Below, one piece after another: positions 25,881 through 40,200 of a DNA stretch of 64,000 nt (positions are counted from its first letter, which is position 1; each line of letters starts with the position of its first letter). This DNA is from Trichoplax adhaerens (lineage: Eukaryota; Placozoa; Uniplacotomia; Trichoplacea; Trichoplacidae), in the NCBI RefSeq assembly GCF_000150275.1, contig NW_002060945.1, positions 73,872-137,871 of the forward strand, given 5' to 3'. Below the pieces are notes generated by a model. The model was given only the letters and a program-made list of their open reading frames with translations, was not told the origin of the DNA and did no database searches. A program made the translations under genes and the position numbers.

Positions 25881-27781
25881 GTGAATAGTCTAAGATGTTG
25901 AAAATTCCAGTAGTTTCTTAGTAATGACAATTTACTTAATTTAATGATTCAGCTGCAGTGAGTACTCGTATGAGCTCATTCGGCAAGTAGAACGAATTTG
26001 CTAGGGTTAGATGGTAGTTTAAGGATTGTAATTTGATGCAAAAGAATCAAATTCCAACACGATCTCCTGCAAGTATACAATACAGCTTAAGCATTCATTG
26101 GTTCAGGATGGATTGAGCCAATCTATCGGTGATTATGCGATTTCTAGCAATGAATGTGTCTAGTGGTAGCCAGATTGTGATAGATGAGAGTATAGACTTG
26201 AAGGAGAGTTTTACTCTTGTCTCTGTCGATGAAAGCAAGCTCTACAATAATATAGAAGGGGATGGCAGAGCTCCAGCCAGGGTAGGTAAAAGGGTGAAGA
26301 AAAGGGAAATGTGGTCGTCAGCTCGATGGCAGCCTGCAGTACAGTAGCCTAGTAAGACTGTATCTCTTTCATACAAGTTTCACAACGAATGGATATGGTG
26401 ATACAAATCTATAATGCAAAATGACCTAGAAATGTACTATAACAGCATACAACTGTATCCTTCATTGAAGTTTGAGCGCTAATTTACAATAGACTGTATG
26501 CTCATACTAATGTATAATGCCAAACCGCATGAAAGCGTCCCCTATCCGGTACAGTAGTTACAGCATAGGACTAGATATTAAATTAGTATACAGTAGGTGG
26601 AATGATGTCTTTCGCCAGGTCTCTATGGAAATCAGGCAGATATTTATGCTCACTTCTTGATTTCAATTCATTCGAGGTGGAAAAAGCTGAAAATCGACCT
26701 CAAAGATACTGTATAAGCAAGCTTATTGGTCATTTTCTCATATAAAAAATTGGGTTGTCCATGATAGTTATTGATACAACGCTAGCCTAGACGGTTGTCA
26801 TTCAAAATATTTTGTTTCTTTCTCAATATATTTGCTGATTGAGGATTAGCATGCTAAATTACACCTTAAAGATACGAGCATTAACGCCTAACTATGGAGA
26901 TTTCCAACATCCATTGAAACGATTATTATTTACCTCCGAGATGAATCAAACCCAGCGCAGAGTAAGTAGCTCAATTGCTGATCGATGCTAGCCTTTGATG
27001 CCTTGTAATCGCTGCTTTTTGTGCTTGATGAATATCTAAATTTACTGTACGTTAATTTACATACTTGGCTAGCCATCATCAATCGTTGATGTAAGCAATC
27101 AAAGACACGTACACGGGTAAAGTATACTGCTTGCAATCTGTTATTATGTGTCTAATCGTGTTGATGATGAGTGCTCTCCACTATGGGCTATTGGGAATCC
27201 ATGCTTGTATGTGCAGTAGATATGGTTCGTAGCAGGACCAAACAGTTTTGTATTTTCTTATGTCGTTTCACGTAGTCCTTTAATGAATGATATTAAGGCT
27301 GATCCAATATCGAAATTTTAGTCAATTACAATCGCAAATTATTCATGTACAATCTGTTTACGTTGTCATCGCAGTGCAGTTGCAGCACAAATGCTACAAT
27401 TAATGATGGTAAATTCGCGATCTAAATTATAGACTATTAAAAATCGATATCCGTATCTAAATACACGATTCGTATTGGGTCGAGCAGTTTCTTATACTCC
27501 TATGTCGTTTGCATACCTTTAGGGCTTCCTAATAACTGATATTATAGTTCATTCATTATCTAAATTTTAGTCAAAAGCAAATCATTGGCATTATAATTAT
27601 CAGTAGGTGTATTGTGTCTGTAATCTATTTTAATCGCAGCATAAAATGGATAATTTATGATTGCAAACTAGTATTTTATAACATAAACTATTTTGGAAAT
27701 CAGTGTCTGCCTATGCAATCAAGTACAGAAACGATCATAGTAATGCTCTTCTGTCTAACTTTCGCATCTACTATTATTGAT
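25881..27781. other. Divergent intergenic region upstream of the membrane-protein gene and GTPBP10
   Basis: About 1.9 kb with no supported exon. Frames at 26129-26347 (+) and 26930-27136 (-) lack family similarity. Two loosely similar blocks occur near 27245-27350 and 27485-27590, sharing 'cttatgtcgttt', 'gatatta' and 'aaattttagtcaa', apparently an old ~240-bp duplication just upstream of GTPBP10. Confidence 0.5.
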
Positions 27782-30249
27782 ATGGCTGTAACTAAATGGA
27801 AACGCCAGTTTGTAGATAGGGTACGAATATTTTGCAGAGGTGGAGGCGGTGGACAGGGTAAACCACGTTCAGGTGCAATGGGTGGAGATGGAGGCGAAGT
27901 ATATGTTGTAGCCAAGGACGGTGCAGCATTGTTCGATATTGCTCAGCGGAAAGATAGGCGGTTTATTGCTGGCAATGGTGAAAATTGCAGGTATGGGATA
28001 CATTGGAGTGCTTGCATAGATCGTGTTATTACAGTCACTAGCAAGTGGATGCGTAACAATAGTTTATAGTTGAGAGAATTTTCTACTCAACGTTAGTATC
28101 CTGCCGCGGAATATTCAATTGCATTAGGTGGATTATATTCCCTTGTAGAGAAAGCCTTACTTCCTGACATGCAAACTAAATTGAAAATAACGCCTATTAT
28201 TTATTGATGATGTGCTTCAATTTTTAGTCGCCAAGCGTTCAATGGTCATAAAGGTAAAGATTGTAGGATTGCAATTCCAACAGGGACGCTTATAACTTGT
28301 TTAGACTCAAAGAAAGTCTTGGTATCGCTGGATAAAGTAGACAGTACTTTTACAGTTGCTAAAGGAGGAATGGGAGGATGCCCACAAACTGGGCCAAAAT
28401 GGTGTGGTTTGAAAGGTCAAAAACGGATGATTTCTCTAGAATTGAAACTTATTGCAGATGTTGGACTGATAGGGTAGCTGGCTATAAACGCAAATAATAA
28501 TTATTATATCCATTACAAATAGCATTTCAATGATGCAATCACTAGCTACTGATAGTTTATATAGTTTATGACAATATTCGAAATGATACTCTGTACAGTT
28601 TTTAGCAACGTATGTAAATGTGGATTATTGCATCATTGACGTAATATAATTTACTATCGTTATTAAATTGGTTAATGACTTCTGTTATTCACACTAGTTT
28701 TCCTAATGCAGGAAAATCGACTACATTACGTGCCTTAACTGGTGCTAAACCTAAAGTGGCCAACTATTCATGTATGACATCAATTGATAATCTAAAATTG
28801 ATCAAATTAAACTAGTTTTTTATTATTTACATTCTAATACCTTTCCTTATTTCTCTTTAGTTACAACAATTCGGCCTCACTTAGGAACAGTTTTCTATCC
28901 AGATTATGTTAAGGTGCGTAATTACATATAATAATAATAATAAGTACTGTACTTTACTGTGGTCTCATCGTATTATTTTATCGTGATATCCCAGGCAGAA
29001 TCGATTTATCTTCTAATCCATTTGATTTATATTCAGTCAATCAACTATCGGTCAAAATATGATTCCATGCTTTTCAGGTGAGAATTGCTGATTTGCCGGG
29101 GTTAATTGAAGGTGCGAGTCAAAATGTTGGCATGGGCCATAAATTTTTGAAACATGTCGAACGTACTAAGCTATTGTTGTTCATAGTAAGTCCAACAAAA
29201 TCATATCTATGCATATGGTACTCGTAAGTACTAAAATAGTGATAATAAATGTGAAACCGTCAATAAAATATCCTCTAGTTCTCATAATAATAATATTATC
29301 ATTATACGAGTTTGCATGTACGCACGATAACTATACCGTTAGTTAACTGGCAATGGTCAATCATCGCTTTGGCTTACAAAACTAACTCAGTATAATATGT
29401 CATGAATTCTTATGTATCTACTAAATTCCGCTTAAATCATGTTGCTGTTGATGTTGATTATTATATTATCGTAACGTGATTTTTCACCTATATGACTTAC
29501 TTATTCTTTTACAGATTGACATCAATGGATTTCAACTTTCAGAAAAGTTTTCGTTTAGAACACCTTTAGAAACAATCAGTCTTCTTGCTCAGGTGCGTTT
29601 ATAAAGCTAGCCAAGATTTTACAATTGCTAAAAGATCGACTTTGCTTGTTCATGCTTATAGGAGCTAAAATCTTATAGTCACGAGCTGCTTAAACGTCCA
29701 AGTATTATTGCTATCAATAAAGTGGAGGGACGGCAAGGACAACGGAAATTCGACGAATTAATATCCAAGATGGATGCAGATTTGAGTATGGACATTCAAT
29801 TCCAAAATTTCACTTTAAACGTAAAATCCATGCAAAAGGAATTACTGCGTTCTTTCATGCTAACAAGTATCGGTAGAATCTACAATGTACTGCATGAAAG
29901 TTTTTTGTTACAATGGTACTCTTTAACAGGAAACGTGTTTATATAGAATGTCAATGATATAATTACAGCTGAGATCACCGCAACTGCAGTTATAGAACTG
30001 TCTTTTATTGTCAATACATTATTGCAAATAGTTACTCGTAACTTACGTATATACGCGTATTTATATATATATGCATGCTTGTAATATCAACATCTTATCT
30101 TTCACTTAGATGGTAACAACAATAGCAACGACAACTGGCCAAATTGTATGCATCTTTGTCCGATATCAGCAAAACATTTAGAAGGAATTGAAGAATTAAA
30201 AGTGAAGATCCATCAAGTTATCACCGATATACGAGCTAATCAGTCATAA
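27782..30249 (+). CDS. GTPBP10: Obg-family GTPase GTPBP10 (mitochondrial ribosome assembly)
   Basis: In animals GTPBP10 (ObgH2) helps mature the large mitochondrial ribosomal subunit. Model of 8 exons, 372 aa (human 387): 27782-27990, 28228-28473, 28698-28771, 28861-28913, 29078-29185, 29515-29592, 29662-29872, 30110-30249. The Obg fold is at the N-terminus with the Gly-rich [20 protein letters not shown] signature, then LKGQKR and LKLIADVG. G1 is [10 protein letters not shown]3 is DLPGLIEGA, then [13 protein letters not shown], an ObgH2 hallmark. G4 reads NKVE (29716-29727) where NKxD is usual, and G5 is SAK. Start at 27782 matches the family's short N-terminus. The frame is open upstream to 27614, so a longer leader is possible. 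The last donor (29872) is the weakest part of the model. Confidence 0.93.
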
Positions 30250-31478
30250 TTTATTTTATTTATATAGTGTGAACCAGAGGTTCGAATATACGCGTGTTAT
30301 TCATAGTGAAATTGTCAGCAAATATTTCAAATACAATAATATTGAAATTTGGTTTTCACCGAAAAAAGAATCTAACGTTTTAATTTGTTAGTTTAGTACT
30401 AGCATAGTAGCTATAATTTTAAGCTGCGTATTAAACAGTATAATTTTTTGTAAGATTTTTTAAAAATTCGCCCACTGAAATCCGTATTTTCCTCTCATTT
30501 ACGAATCGATAAAAGGCAACATCATTTGAAAATCAATGTAACGAATAGTGTTAGTAGCTATAGTATAGCCATATAGTGATAAGAATGACTAAATTAAGTA
30601 TATGAAAAGTGCAAACAATAGTGCGTTATCTTACATATGATGTTTTCAAATAATAGAACGGAGGTGCAATGGTTATAATTACTATACGTAGAAGAGAATG
30701 ACTTTACTGTGTTAGTAACGACGATTTTTACAGATTTTCTATGATTTGTACTCCATAAATCAACAAAAACGGTCAGAAAAACAATTGTAAAAGGGCGAAC
30801 ATATCTTCTAATGACGCTTTCACAAATACTATGAGCATTGCCATTATATCTAATAAGTCCTAACAATTCCTGTGTTGAGATTAAATTTCTTTCGGGAGAT
30901 TCATAATATACGCGTACATATATATGCCATGTGTATGCCGTAAATAAATATATATTTACAGATAAGATAGTCTAAACTGGAACAAAATATGAAAACTTAA
31001 ATAGCAGTCATGAAAATTATGCATTAAAAACTGACTCAGCTTGTGGAGCTGATAATTACACTATTGATACAGTTCATTCTTTCGTTTATCACACAAACGT
31101 TACCGATATGTGTGATTCATCAAGTAGGCTCCTAACGAGAAACAAAGACAAAAATTATTAATATGCGATAAAACTCTAATTTTAAAACCACATTTTTATA
31201 CAACAAATCAATAAACAAACACTGAAAACACGTAGCTAACTTCAAATATCATGCTAAATTTGTTACACACTTTAGAAGACAGCTTAAGAATCGTAAGACT
31301 ACTGCTTATACTAACAGTATTACAAATAGCCATGATGTTACCAGGACTTTTTTAATGCAGATGGAAGAACATGCAAGTTAGCTCTCAAAGAATCAATTTT
31401 ATGATATTAACTGCAATTTACTACATGAAGGTTAAGTGTCTGTATTTTGATTAAATTGAGTATTTCAACGTACGTAAA
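30250..31478. other. Convergent intergenic stretch, 3' UTRs
   Basis: AT-rich sequence between the stop of GTPBP10 (+) and the tentative stop of the RNA-binding gene (-). No exon chain or RNA gene is visible. Confidence 0.5.
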
Positions 31479-34400
31479 TCACCGTAAATGCGCGCAACTT
31501 ATTAGATAGAGAATAGTATGTGATGTAATATTAACCGTACGTAGGTTGGAAATAGCGACAAAAACTATAGCTATTACAAAGTCATCAACATATATATGCG
31601 TTAAAAATGTTGCAATACCGATGTAATCTTCTTCTACAGGCAACAGCGTAATCGGACTTTGCAAAAACTACATAAGCTTTTTGCCTCTTAGAATCCATTT
31701 GGAGACTCTATTAAAATATACATAATATATATTTAAACAAAGCAATCACAATAGTAAAACAGTATAACGTATGATGTCAGCACGTCTATGACATTTAAGC
31801 GAATCTGAAACTTTCAACTCCGTAACCTAACCAATAGAATATCTTCACATTTAACTTACTTCTACCGGTCCGATATCTGATAAAATCTTATAAAGTTTGC
31901 GGTAATTCGTGTTCGGCGAAAGGAAACCAATAACCAGCTCCCGTCTGTCTTCATTGCTGACTTTGTTATTAGTTGTGAGCACAACTGATGAGCGAGGTGG
32001 TGATTTTTGTTTGCGTGATTGCTCTCTTGCAATTGTGACAATCTAATAGATACGTCAATAAACATAGCAGTTAAATAGGAGATAATTAGATATCATTTTT
32101 AGATTACCATGATCCTTTAGGTGTGCTATACGATAATTAAAAGTACAACACACTACAATAGATTAAATTTTCGACATTCGTGTCTCACCCTTGTTGATTT
32201 GGAAGCCTTTTGGCGGGTTCCATGATGTACTGTCTGGTGAACGTTCCGCTCCTCTCTGCGAGATACATCCTTCACACTCTTATCGTATCGATTATGACGT
32301 TCTCTTTTACTGAAGCTATGGTGACTCGGTCTCGAGCGATCTTGATTTGGGCGCGAAGGTCGCTTAGAATCATCTAATCTTTCCATTCTATAACGCTTCG
32401 CTCTCCTTGGTGGATAGCTATCTTTTATAGGTCTTTTTGGAGGAGGCGGACTTCGGCTTTTCTCACTGAAATCACTTTCTTCCTCTAAACTAATACTTTC
32501 TCCTCCAATAGAGTGACTATTCTCTCTACTTGCACTCCTTTCGTAGTTTTCTTCACTAGATTGGTCGCTTCGATCAGATATATCTGATTCATAGTTGTCG
32601 CTGCCATTAGTGGAGCTACCAGTAAAACTTCGACTCCTACTGGATGAGCTCCAATCGCGTTTAGGGCTCTTCGAAATAGAACGTGCCGATTTATACGGTC
32701 GATATCGACGTCTGCTAGAGTCTTTCCTAGAACTTCTCCGACGATCATACGAACTACTACTACGCGATCGAGACCGCGATCGTGATAGTGATTGCGATAG
32801 TGAACGTGAACGCGATCGAGATGGACTGCGATTACCTCGAAGCACTCTCTGTTTTCGCCTTTCTTCAGATCTTTGCAACTACAACACGATATTAATCACA
32901 ATAATATCTAATTAGATGATACATGGTGTAACTATAGTACTATCGTGCCTATCAATATTTATTACCTGCTTTTGCATCGTTTCGTATAACTGATTATTTT
33001 CAGCCATTTGTTTACTAAGTATTTTAGGCTGCGTTTGAGACATATCTTGAGGCTTCGTTGGTGCCGGTGTTTGGTTCACCTGAAACTGCATTTGTGGATT
33101 ATTTAGCCATGGCATATTTGTAGGAGGTACTGGTGGAGTATTTACGGTAACCGGTGGCATCTGCGGAGGAGCAACGCCAGTTTGAAATCTAGGAGGCCCA
33201 ACGGGAGGCGCAATTGGCATTTGATGAGGAGGTTGAGGCACTGGTTGTGGAGGAACTGGTGTATTCATCCTCTAAAAATAGTAGTGAATATGATTTAAAA
33301 GAAGGCATAGTAAGAATTTTATGCATAACTTTAAATGTTTATAAAAGTAGCATCAACATCCGTAAATATTTGAAATGCTACGAAGTTATCTTACCTGAGG
33401 ATTTCCCAAACGATTATTGATACCTAATCTCGAATGGACAGAAGGAGGAAAGTTTGGTGCATTTGGAGGACGAGATGGTGGTTGAAAATTTTGTGGTCCA
33501 TTTCCAATAGCTCCTGAATGACAACCATACATAGTATATTTTGATTCTCCTCAATACATTGATAGTTATACGAAAAAAATGCGGGACAAGTTACAATGCA
33601 AATAAATTCTAGTCCTTACCTCTATTTGCTAAGAATTGAGGGTTAACGTGGATATTCCTTGGCTGATGTGGCGGGCCTATGGCAAGGATATTTAAATCAT
33701 CTTTTTTGAAACGCTCAACAACTCTAAATAAATAATCTGTATTTTTAATAACGTTGTTACTGGTGATATTACCGATCTGACCTTGCTGCGGTCTCGGTTG
33801 AAATAACGGACGAGGTGCAAAAGGTCGCATATCAAAATTTCTCTGATTATTAACCGGATTACTTCGTGGCATTTGAAATGGAGCTGGAAATCTACGTAAT
33901 ACAAAGTACAACTTATCGTATTGTTTTAATGTAGTATTTTTCTAGGCTTTAATATAATTTAAAATTCATAATAAATAGAATGTTTCTACACGATCGACAC
34001 GAAAATAAGCCTAACCTCTTTTGTCCTTGTTGACGATGGCCGAACTGTTTAGGGGTATTATGCCAGTTTTTGTTCAATTTCTTTTTCTTATTATCTTTTA
34101 CGTTTACGTTCTGAGGCATTTTTATTGATCCAGACTTTATATGTTCATCTAAGGAAACATCCTTAATATCTAGAAGTTAAAGTTATTGTTAATGAATCAC
34201 TGAAAGCTATTGTATTTCGTCGCTATAGAATATTTATTACTGTAGAACATACGTACTTGCATGTCTGGATTGATCACTTCTTGGAACAACAACGGTCGTA
34301 GATGAACGCTCAGAAGCAAATTTTTCCACTCTTTCAGAGTTATCACTCTCTTCGCTGTCGAAATCAAGAAATTCTTCATCATGTTTTCGCTCTTCTATGA

Positions 34401-35369
34401 AGTTAATCAGACTATTGGTTATACATTTGTACCAGAGACTAGTCCCTATACGTTAATCTGTATGCGATCACCTGGGATATCGTCTGGTAGATCATCAATA
34501 CTAGCTGAAGTTATATTTTGTGCGGTTTCTTCTTGGATTCTGTACACAGTAAGAAATGGCAGTTTTGAATAATTCAGCGTGATTGATACCAATCACTGAC
34601 AAATGATAATATTACTTACTGTTCATTTTTCTCTTCATCACTGGAACGTAACAGTTTATCCTAGAAATAAATTGAAGGATTGAATTACAAATAAATATGT
34701 TAACAGAAATCGACATCAGTATAATTACCTCGTCCGCATACTCAACATCACTTAGATCTTTCATAAGATCAGCCTTAAAAAGTATAGAATCATTGTTAAA
34801 ATTGCCATAAAGCTCTGATCTCAATCTTACGCATAAGAAATATACTAACCTCTGTTTCTTTGATTTCAATACTGTCACTTCTATTAGAATATAATTAATT
34901 ATATAACGATTAGTAGAGTAAATCTACGTCATTACTAAAATGTTAGCGGTAGTAAGTTATGAAATATACACGAATAAAATAGACAAGAATACAACTTGTG
35001 CCTAAATACCGTGTATTTCGAAAAGTACTTAATAAAAACCTATTTTAAGAATAGATTATCCAATAGACGCATTACCTTGATAAGAGGTCGTTGGAATTAG
35101 GCAAAGCCTCAGCCAACCCTCTTTCGCTGTTGCCATTGGTACTATCTACTTGTGCAGATTCCGATGCACTTGCTTCAATCACTACGTTAACCTGTGAAGA
35201 TTGCATTATCAAAAAATAAAAGTACAATAGAATGTTAAAAATTTGCAAATTAAAATTTATTACCCTTAAAGAAGTACGTAATAAACATTAGGTAAATTTA
35301 TACCAATGGCCTTCGTTGACGTTTCCTATTTGCTTTTCTAGGACCCTTAGCTGCCTGCCTTGTACTCAT
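31479..35369 (-). CDS. RNA-binding protein with acidic, proline-rich, RS-rich and RRM regions, RBM33-like
   Basis: Probable nuclear RNA-binding protein, ~778 aa in 15 exons: 35304-35369, 35076-35191, 34850-34880, 34729-34773, 34620-34660, 34472-34539, 34257-34394, 34016-34169, 33620-33891, 33395-33513, 32966-33271, 32189-32878, 31860-32042, 31619-31707, 31479-31497. Order: basic start MSTRQAAKGPRKANRKRQRR; acidic segment with DLSDVEYADEDKLLRSSDEE; basic KDNKKKKLNKNW; Pro-rich stretch (exons 9-11); RS domain (exon 12, SRSRSRSLSQSLSRSR); then an RRM-like end with LVIGFLSPNT (RNP2 position) and KAYVVFAKSDYA (RNP1 position). Human RBM33 has the same order of acidic, Pro-rich and C-terminal RRM parts, which is the basis of the name. 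Exon 15, and so the exact C-terminus, is uncertain: the RRM seems to lack its last strand in this model. Confidence 0.8.
32189..32878 (-). repeat. Arg-Ser dipeptide coding region (RS domain)
   Basis: Within exon 12 of the RBM33-like gene, runs of CGx/AGx-TCx codons encode RSRSRS and SRSRSRSSSS. The opposite strand therefore shows a spurious frame (32595-32915) full of RDRDRD. RS domains are phosphorylated by SR kinases and mediate nuclear-speckle interactions in known proteins. Confidence 0.85.
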
Positions 35370-36041
35370 ACTTAAAATGAAGGCTTACCAATTGACGCTA
35401 TTACAAGGCGATTACAATGATCACTCAACAACTATAGTTGGCGAAGTCTCGTGCTTTAGTAAATGAATGCACGAGAAACAACTGTAGCAATAGAATAACT
35501 TCACGATTCGAACCAATTTGGCAGCTTTTTTCAAAAAGAAAATTAAACATTTAACAAAGATATCAAGTAAGTGTAAAGCAAACTAAAATATAATCGGTAA
35601 CGTCTACAGTTCGCTTGGCAGTTTATGTACCGTTCAACCATTTAAATATTTAAGATGAATCATTATAGTATGTAGTGATTGGTATAATTTGATAGGAACC
35701 AATATAGATCGATATTGACATATCTTTATAAAAATTGCAAGATCATCTTGATCACGTAATGTTATCTTAAATCTATACGTTTATCAACAATTGCAATAGT
35801 ATTATTTTAGAGTTTTTGTTGAGGAAGTAGTATGGAGCAAGTAGAGTTTGCCGATATATTTATATGTATTATAGACATATATAATCCAACGTGGTATCTA
35901 CAGTAATCTATGTGAACGATAGAAAAACAGGTAATATTTTATAAAGAGTACAAAATGTAGATAATACACTTGATGTTGAACTGTGTAATAATTTGCCATA
36001 ATATATATATATATATCATTAAGCGACATATCTTTGCTACT

Positions 36042-36076
36042 AACAGGGACTACTCTTCTTTGGAGTACTCCCTGTT
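36042..36076. repeat. Short hairpin with CAGGGACTACTC ends
   Basis: Arms of 14 nt (AACAGGGACTACTC facing GAGTACTCCCTGTT, one mismatch) enclose a 7-nt loop. The end sequence CAGGGACTACTC is identical to the left end of the MITE-like element at 52391, so this may be a minimal or collapsed member of the same family. Flanks CTACTAA and TTATTAA are only loosely alike. Confidence 0.65.
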
Positions 36077-39000
36077 ATTAATTTGTATCAGTATCATTAG
36101 CGGAGCAAAGGATATCATCTTAAAACAATTCTACTAATTACTCCAGTTGCTGTTACAAATATCAATCGTACATCAAAAACATGTAAGTTCATTTACTACC
36201 AATTTAAAATGACATCATTCTCTAAATTAATCAGTTTGATAGTTGATGTTGGGACTAACTAGAGTATCATCACTTTACAAAGAGAGTAAGTCATATATTA
36301 TAGTTTATGGTGCTGTTCAGACGTCAATTTTCTATAATTGGCATACAGATTGTTAATGAATTTTTACAAACGCAACATATGTATGAAGCAGATAGAAGTA
36401 ATAAATCTACAGATCGTATTACTATGCTGCTTTTGAGATATAATAGGTGAGTAGGGTAATTCTTTGAAGTCTCCTTTTAAATTATAACTGTTATACGCAT
36501 ATCAAGATCAAGATCTTTAAATTGTAGTCATTTCCTCGGTAGGTTTAGTGTACTATTCGACGTCAATTAATAAGTTCATAAACACTGGCTTAGCATTTTC
36601 AGCTGGAAATAGCTTATACAATTACGAACAATTTTTCTAGAGAGGTGGATAAAACTGTATGTAATACAAGGCATTGAAGCTATGCTAATATACATTTCAA
36701 TTTGTAAAGCTTCATCCTTGTTTATATCATTTAGCTATCTCCATTAAAGTATTTCCAGTTTATGGCGTAATATTAACAATTTTTGTAACAACGAGAAATG
36801 GCTGTCCCATTCAAGGTCATTTCAAATAATAGCGGGATATAACACGGTTCTCATTGACTGAGATCTCATATGTGTGATCATTGTCATACGTATACACAAT
36901 ACTAGTGCATCTTTTTTCTATGCAGGTATTCATCAAGTAGCAAATAATGAAAAAAAATGACCTGACATCAATTAAAATATTTAAAATATTACAGCAATTC
37001 AAGTACTAATAATACATTATAAAATCTTGAGACGACTCATAATGTCAAGATAGATCAATTTGCTAGTTCTTATCACTAGTATATAGAGCATAGCAGAATA
37101 GTTTTCATTCTGCTTTGGCATATCATACCATATAGGATTAACTATACTACAAGATTTCATCAAGTCGATAAATTATAATAAGTTAGTCGCAAACACTAAC
37201 TTGGTGCCAGGCGTAGTCCATTTATGGACTATACAATAAGATATAACTAGAAAAGTCATCTTTACGAATTACGACTATATCATATCTGCTAATCGCTATG
37301 TTAATTAATAAACTAAAAGATATAGGAAGAACTACAAATATGTCGCACTTAAATCTATAATTTAAAACAATACAAAATTTACATACGCGTAAATCATGTA
37401 ATAGTAACAGTGTAATTGATTTGCTATGCTATGTATTACACGATTACAAACTGCTAAATTCGTTTACAAGACACGTCCTATGATAAAGATTAGAAAGACT
37501 ATTAAATATCTACAGTAAAATCTTAATTGGATACATACATTAAATTAAAACACTTTGAGGCAGTTATTAATATTCAAGGTGTTAGAATATTTTCACAGGG
37601 TTTATCAAACCTGTTGTTTTAAGTATAGCAGATACAACCATCATTATAAAAGATAGATTATATCTAATATTACCCAAATTACATCGGTAAAGGCAAATCA
37701 ATACTAATGTCCATCCTAATTAGCAGATTACAACTTTAGTCATAATCATAGCGTCAAAACATGTCTCTACTATTATTATCATTAATCACAGATTAGAATT
37801 ATCATTTAGTCGGTAGTTTGAAATTATTTTGGTCGATCTTAACAATTTGATACAGTAAACGAGTCGTACAGTATGATACTGAAAAGTGTGCACTCATGTC
37901 ATCTCTGATATACTTTCACTGATTCTCTAGATATATATATTATACAGTATATATATATACATAGATATACAAACGGAATCCAAAAAATCAATATTGATGT
38001 CTTATATAGTACAGATCGGCGTATGTCTCTAATGCTGAGACATGAGCAATATGATAGATGTAGCATTATAAGTTTATGTATAATTTACGACAATTAAATA
38101 CGTTATATTCTATCGCCAGTACCCGCTAAAGTTACATACAATCTTTAGCATCTGTACTGTTGGCAATATTTTAAATAATTTATAGTGCCAACCTGATAGT
38201 TGTATTTGTTGAAAGATAGCTGATTACTCACTGCGCCTCAGTATAGTATTGTTGATACTAATCATTGCCGGCAAACGAAGCTATCAACAATTTGAAGATT
38301 GAAAACAGCTTTGCCTATGACGTACTTCATTGCCATTGTAAAATAAGCATACGCACGTCAATATAAAATATAATATAACTATAAAAATTGGCTGTAGTTC
38401 AAGGTACAATAGATTGATTGGTTTGTTCATAAAGTTAACAGGAAATGGCAGTCAAGACGAGTACAGCGAGAGTACAGGATACAACAATACATCCAAGGGA
38501 ATTGATCACCATTTTAGGCTTGGTAGTTTTTTTTTTTAAAAGTTGGTTACTGAATATTATACGAAAAATATCATCCATTGGATATAGATATAATACTACC
38601 ACAATATACTATACACAAACGTTATAGTGTGTACTTTGAACTATTGGCCTACATAGACAGTAGAGATTTCAAAGGACTTTGTATAATAAAAAAGGATTTT
38701 TTTCTATTGGAACAACTACAAGTTGTTCTTATTTCCATGTACAGTAAATCGTTCTTGTTGAAAATATATAAAGTATGGTAATTCATTCAGCGTTATTATA
38801 GAACGCTATTTTCAAATTGAAACTATTTCAGTAAAGGAGAAATTTTTTAATGGCATCATGTCAATGGAAAGTGGTGCATAGATTTGATAATACGACATCA
38901 TGATTTTGGAAATTCTATCGGTTGGTAAGAAAAGTAATTGATTTGAATACTTCGATCAACGGGGCAGCATTGTTGTTACACGTTCAATTAGAACGGCAAG

Positions 39001-39819
39001 GAAGGAAAATCTCCACATGCCTGTAAACTTCAAGCAGTTCTACTGACAAGACATCATTGGCTTTTCTCTACATGTAGCAAGTTAGTTGGGTGAACGATAC
39101 GATGCTCTCGTATCACCACCACCAACAGTAGTTATAACAATTCAATTTATACAAACGTTACATTTACAGTACAGTTCTTCAAAAATGATTCTACTTTCAA
39201 GTATATGGTCAATATAATGCAGTTTACAGAATATTTTATTTTATGCTTAATCAAGAATATGAGTTGAAAAACGAGGTCAAAGAAGAAATTCTTACTTTTA
39301 CAAACTCTTCAACCCAGTTTTATTGAGAAAATCATTAAATTTATCCAGTGAGTCTTTCAAAGGGCGACAAGATCAATTTACCACGGTTCTTATAATAATA
39401 GCAGTGAAGAAAATTCTCTAGCAAACGATGGTAGATGTTAACAATTTATAAAAAAAGGTGTTGAAAATAACGATAACCAAGTTGTTGTCGATGAACGCTG
39501 AAGAATATCGTCGTTTAATAGTAATGTCCTTGTTTTTATCCCCCTTTCAAGTCCTTGATCAGCTTTTTAGTATGACTAGAGCCAATTCTACAGTCGAGTA
39601 GAGCGCCAATAATTTGGAAAAAATGTCTCAAAGAAAAAAAATTGCTTGGTGCCTTGGTCTGTGGTGCACCACGAAGTCAACGAGTTTTCAACAATGTCTA
39701 TGCTTTTGACTACATAGGATAGCTCATGCCGCACTGCCTTGTGGGGATGAGAAACTTCCTGAATCATCTGCTGTTTGGTTATTTGGCACAACACTGGTAT
39801 GGCACCAGACTTGCCAACC

Positions 39820-39880
39820 ACCCCTGTACAGTGTACACTCTACAGTCTCTATACAGTACTGTACTGTAGGGTACACCAGG
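39820..39880. repeat. GTAC-rich palindromic cluster
   Basis: Contains GTACAGTGTACACT and ACAGTACTGTACTGTA strings, the same sequence style as 14086-14113 and the clusters at 40.8, 41.3, 52.5, 54.2, 54.4 and 60.0 kb. Confidence 0.6.
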
Positions 39881-40200
39881 GAATTTTGCCCACCTTGCTA
39901 ACGATTTTAGTATGACAGCCATGGGCAAGTTTATTGTTGTGTTGTAACTAGAAGACCAACGTCTTCTTCCCCATAGTAGTCCATCATTGTACAGTACTAA
40001 TAAAACAATCAATAAAATGCAAAAACATGCACTGTACTCTACGTTAGCATTGCATGACTGCGATCCTGTTTAATGCAGCAACCTCTTATTTGAAGGAATA
40101 TTGCTTGCAAATTTTATAGGATACTAGATTTACCGGTAAACAAATTGATTTACACTAGGTAGTGGCAGCAGCGACTTCCAAGAGTATTTCTGTTTATAAG

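Noticed and set aside
26129-26347. 72-codon plus-strand frame upstream of GTPBP10
   Set aside because: No similarity and no exon partners in phase.
27614-27781. N-terminal extension of GTPBP10
   Set aside because: In frame and open, but hydrophobic and unlike the family; the Met at 27782 gives the expected start.
30262-30292. 'ggttcgaat' resembling a tRNA B box after GTPBP10
   Set aside because: No A box or foldable cloverleaf upstream; a chance match.
32595-32915. Plus-strand frame with RDRDRD repeats
   Set aside because: Reverse-strand shadow of the RS domain in the RBM33-like gene.
39588-40012. Two overlapping minus-strand frames (77 codons each)
   Set aside because: Composition looks somewhat protein-like and could be a dead mobile-element ORF, but no motif, splice chain or similarity supports it.
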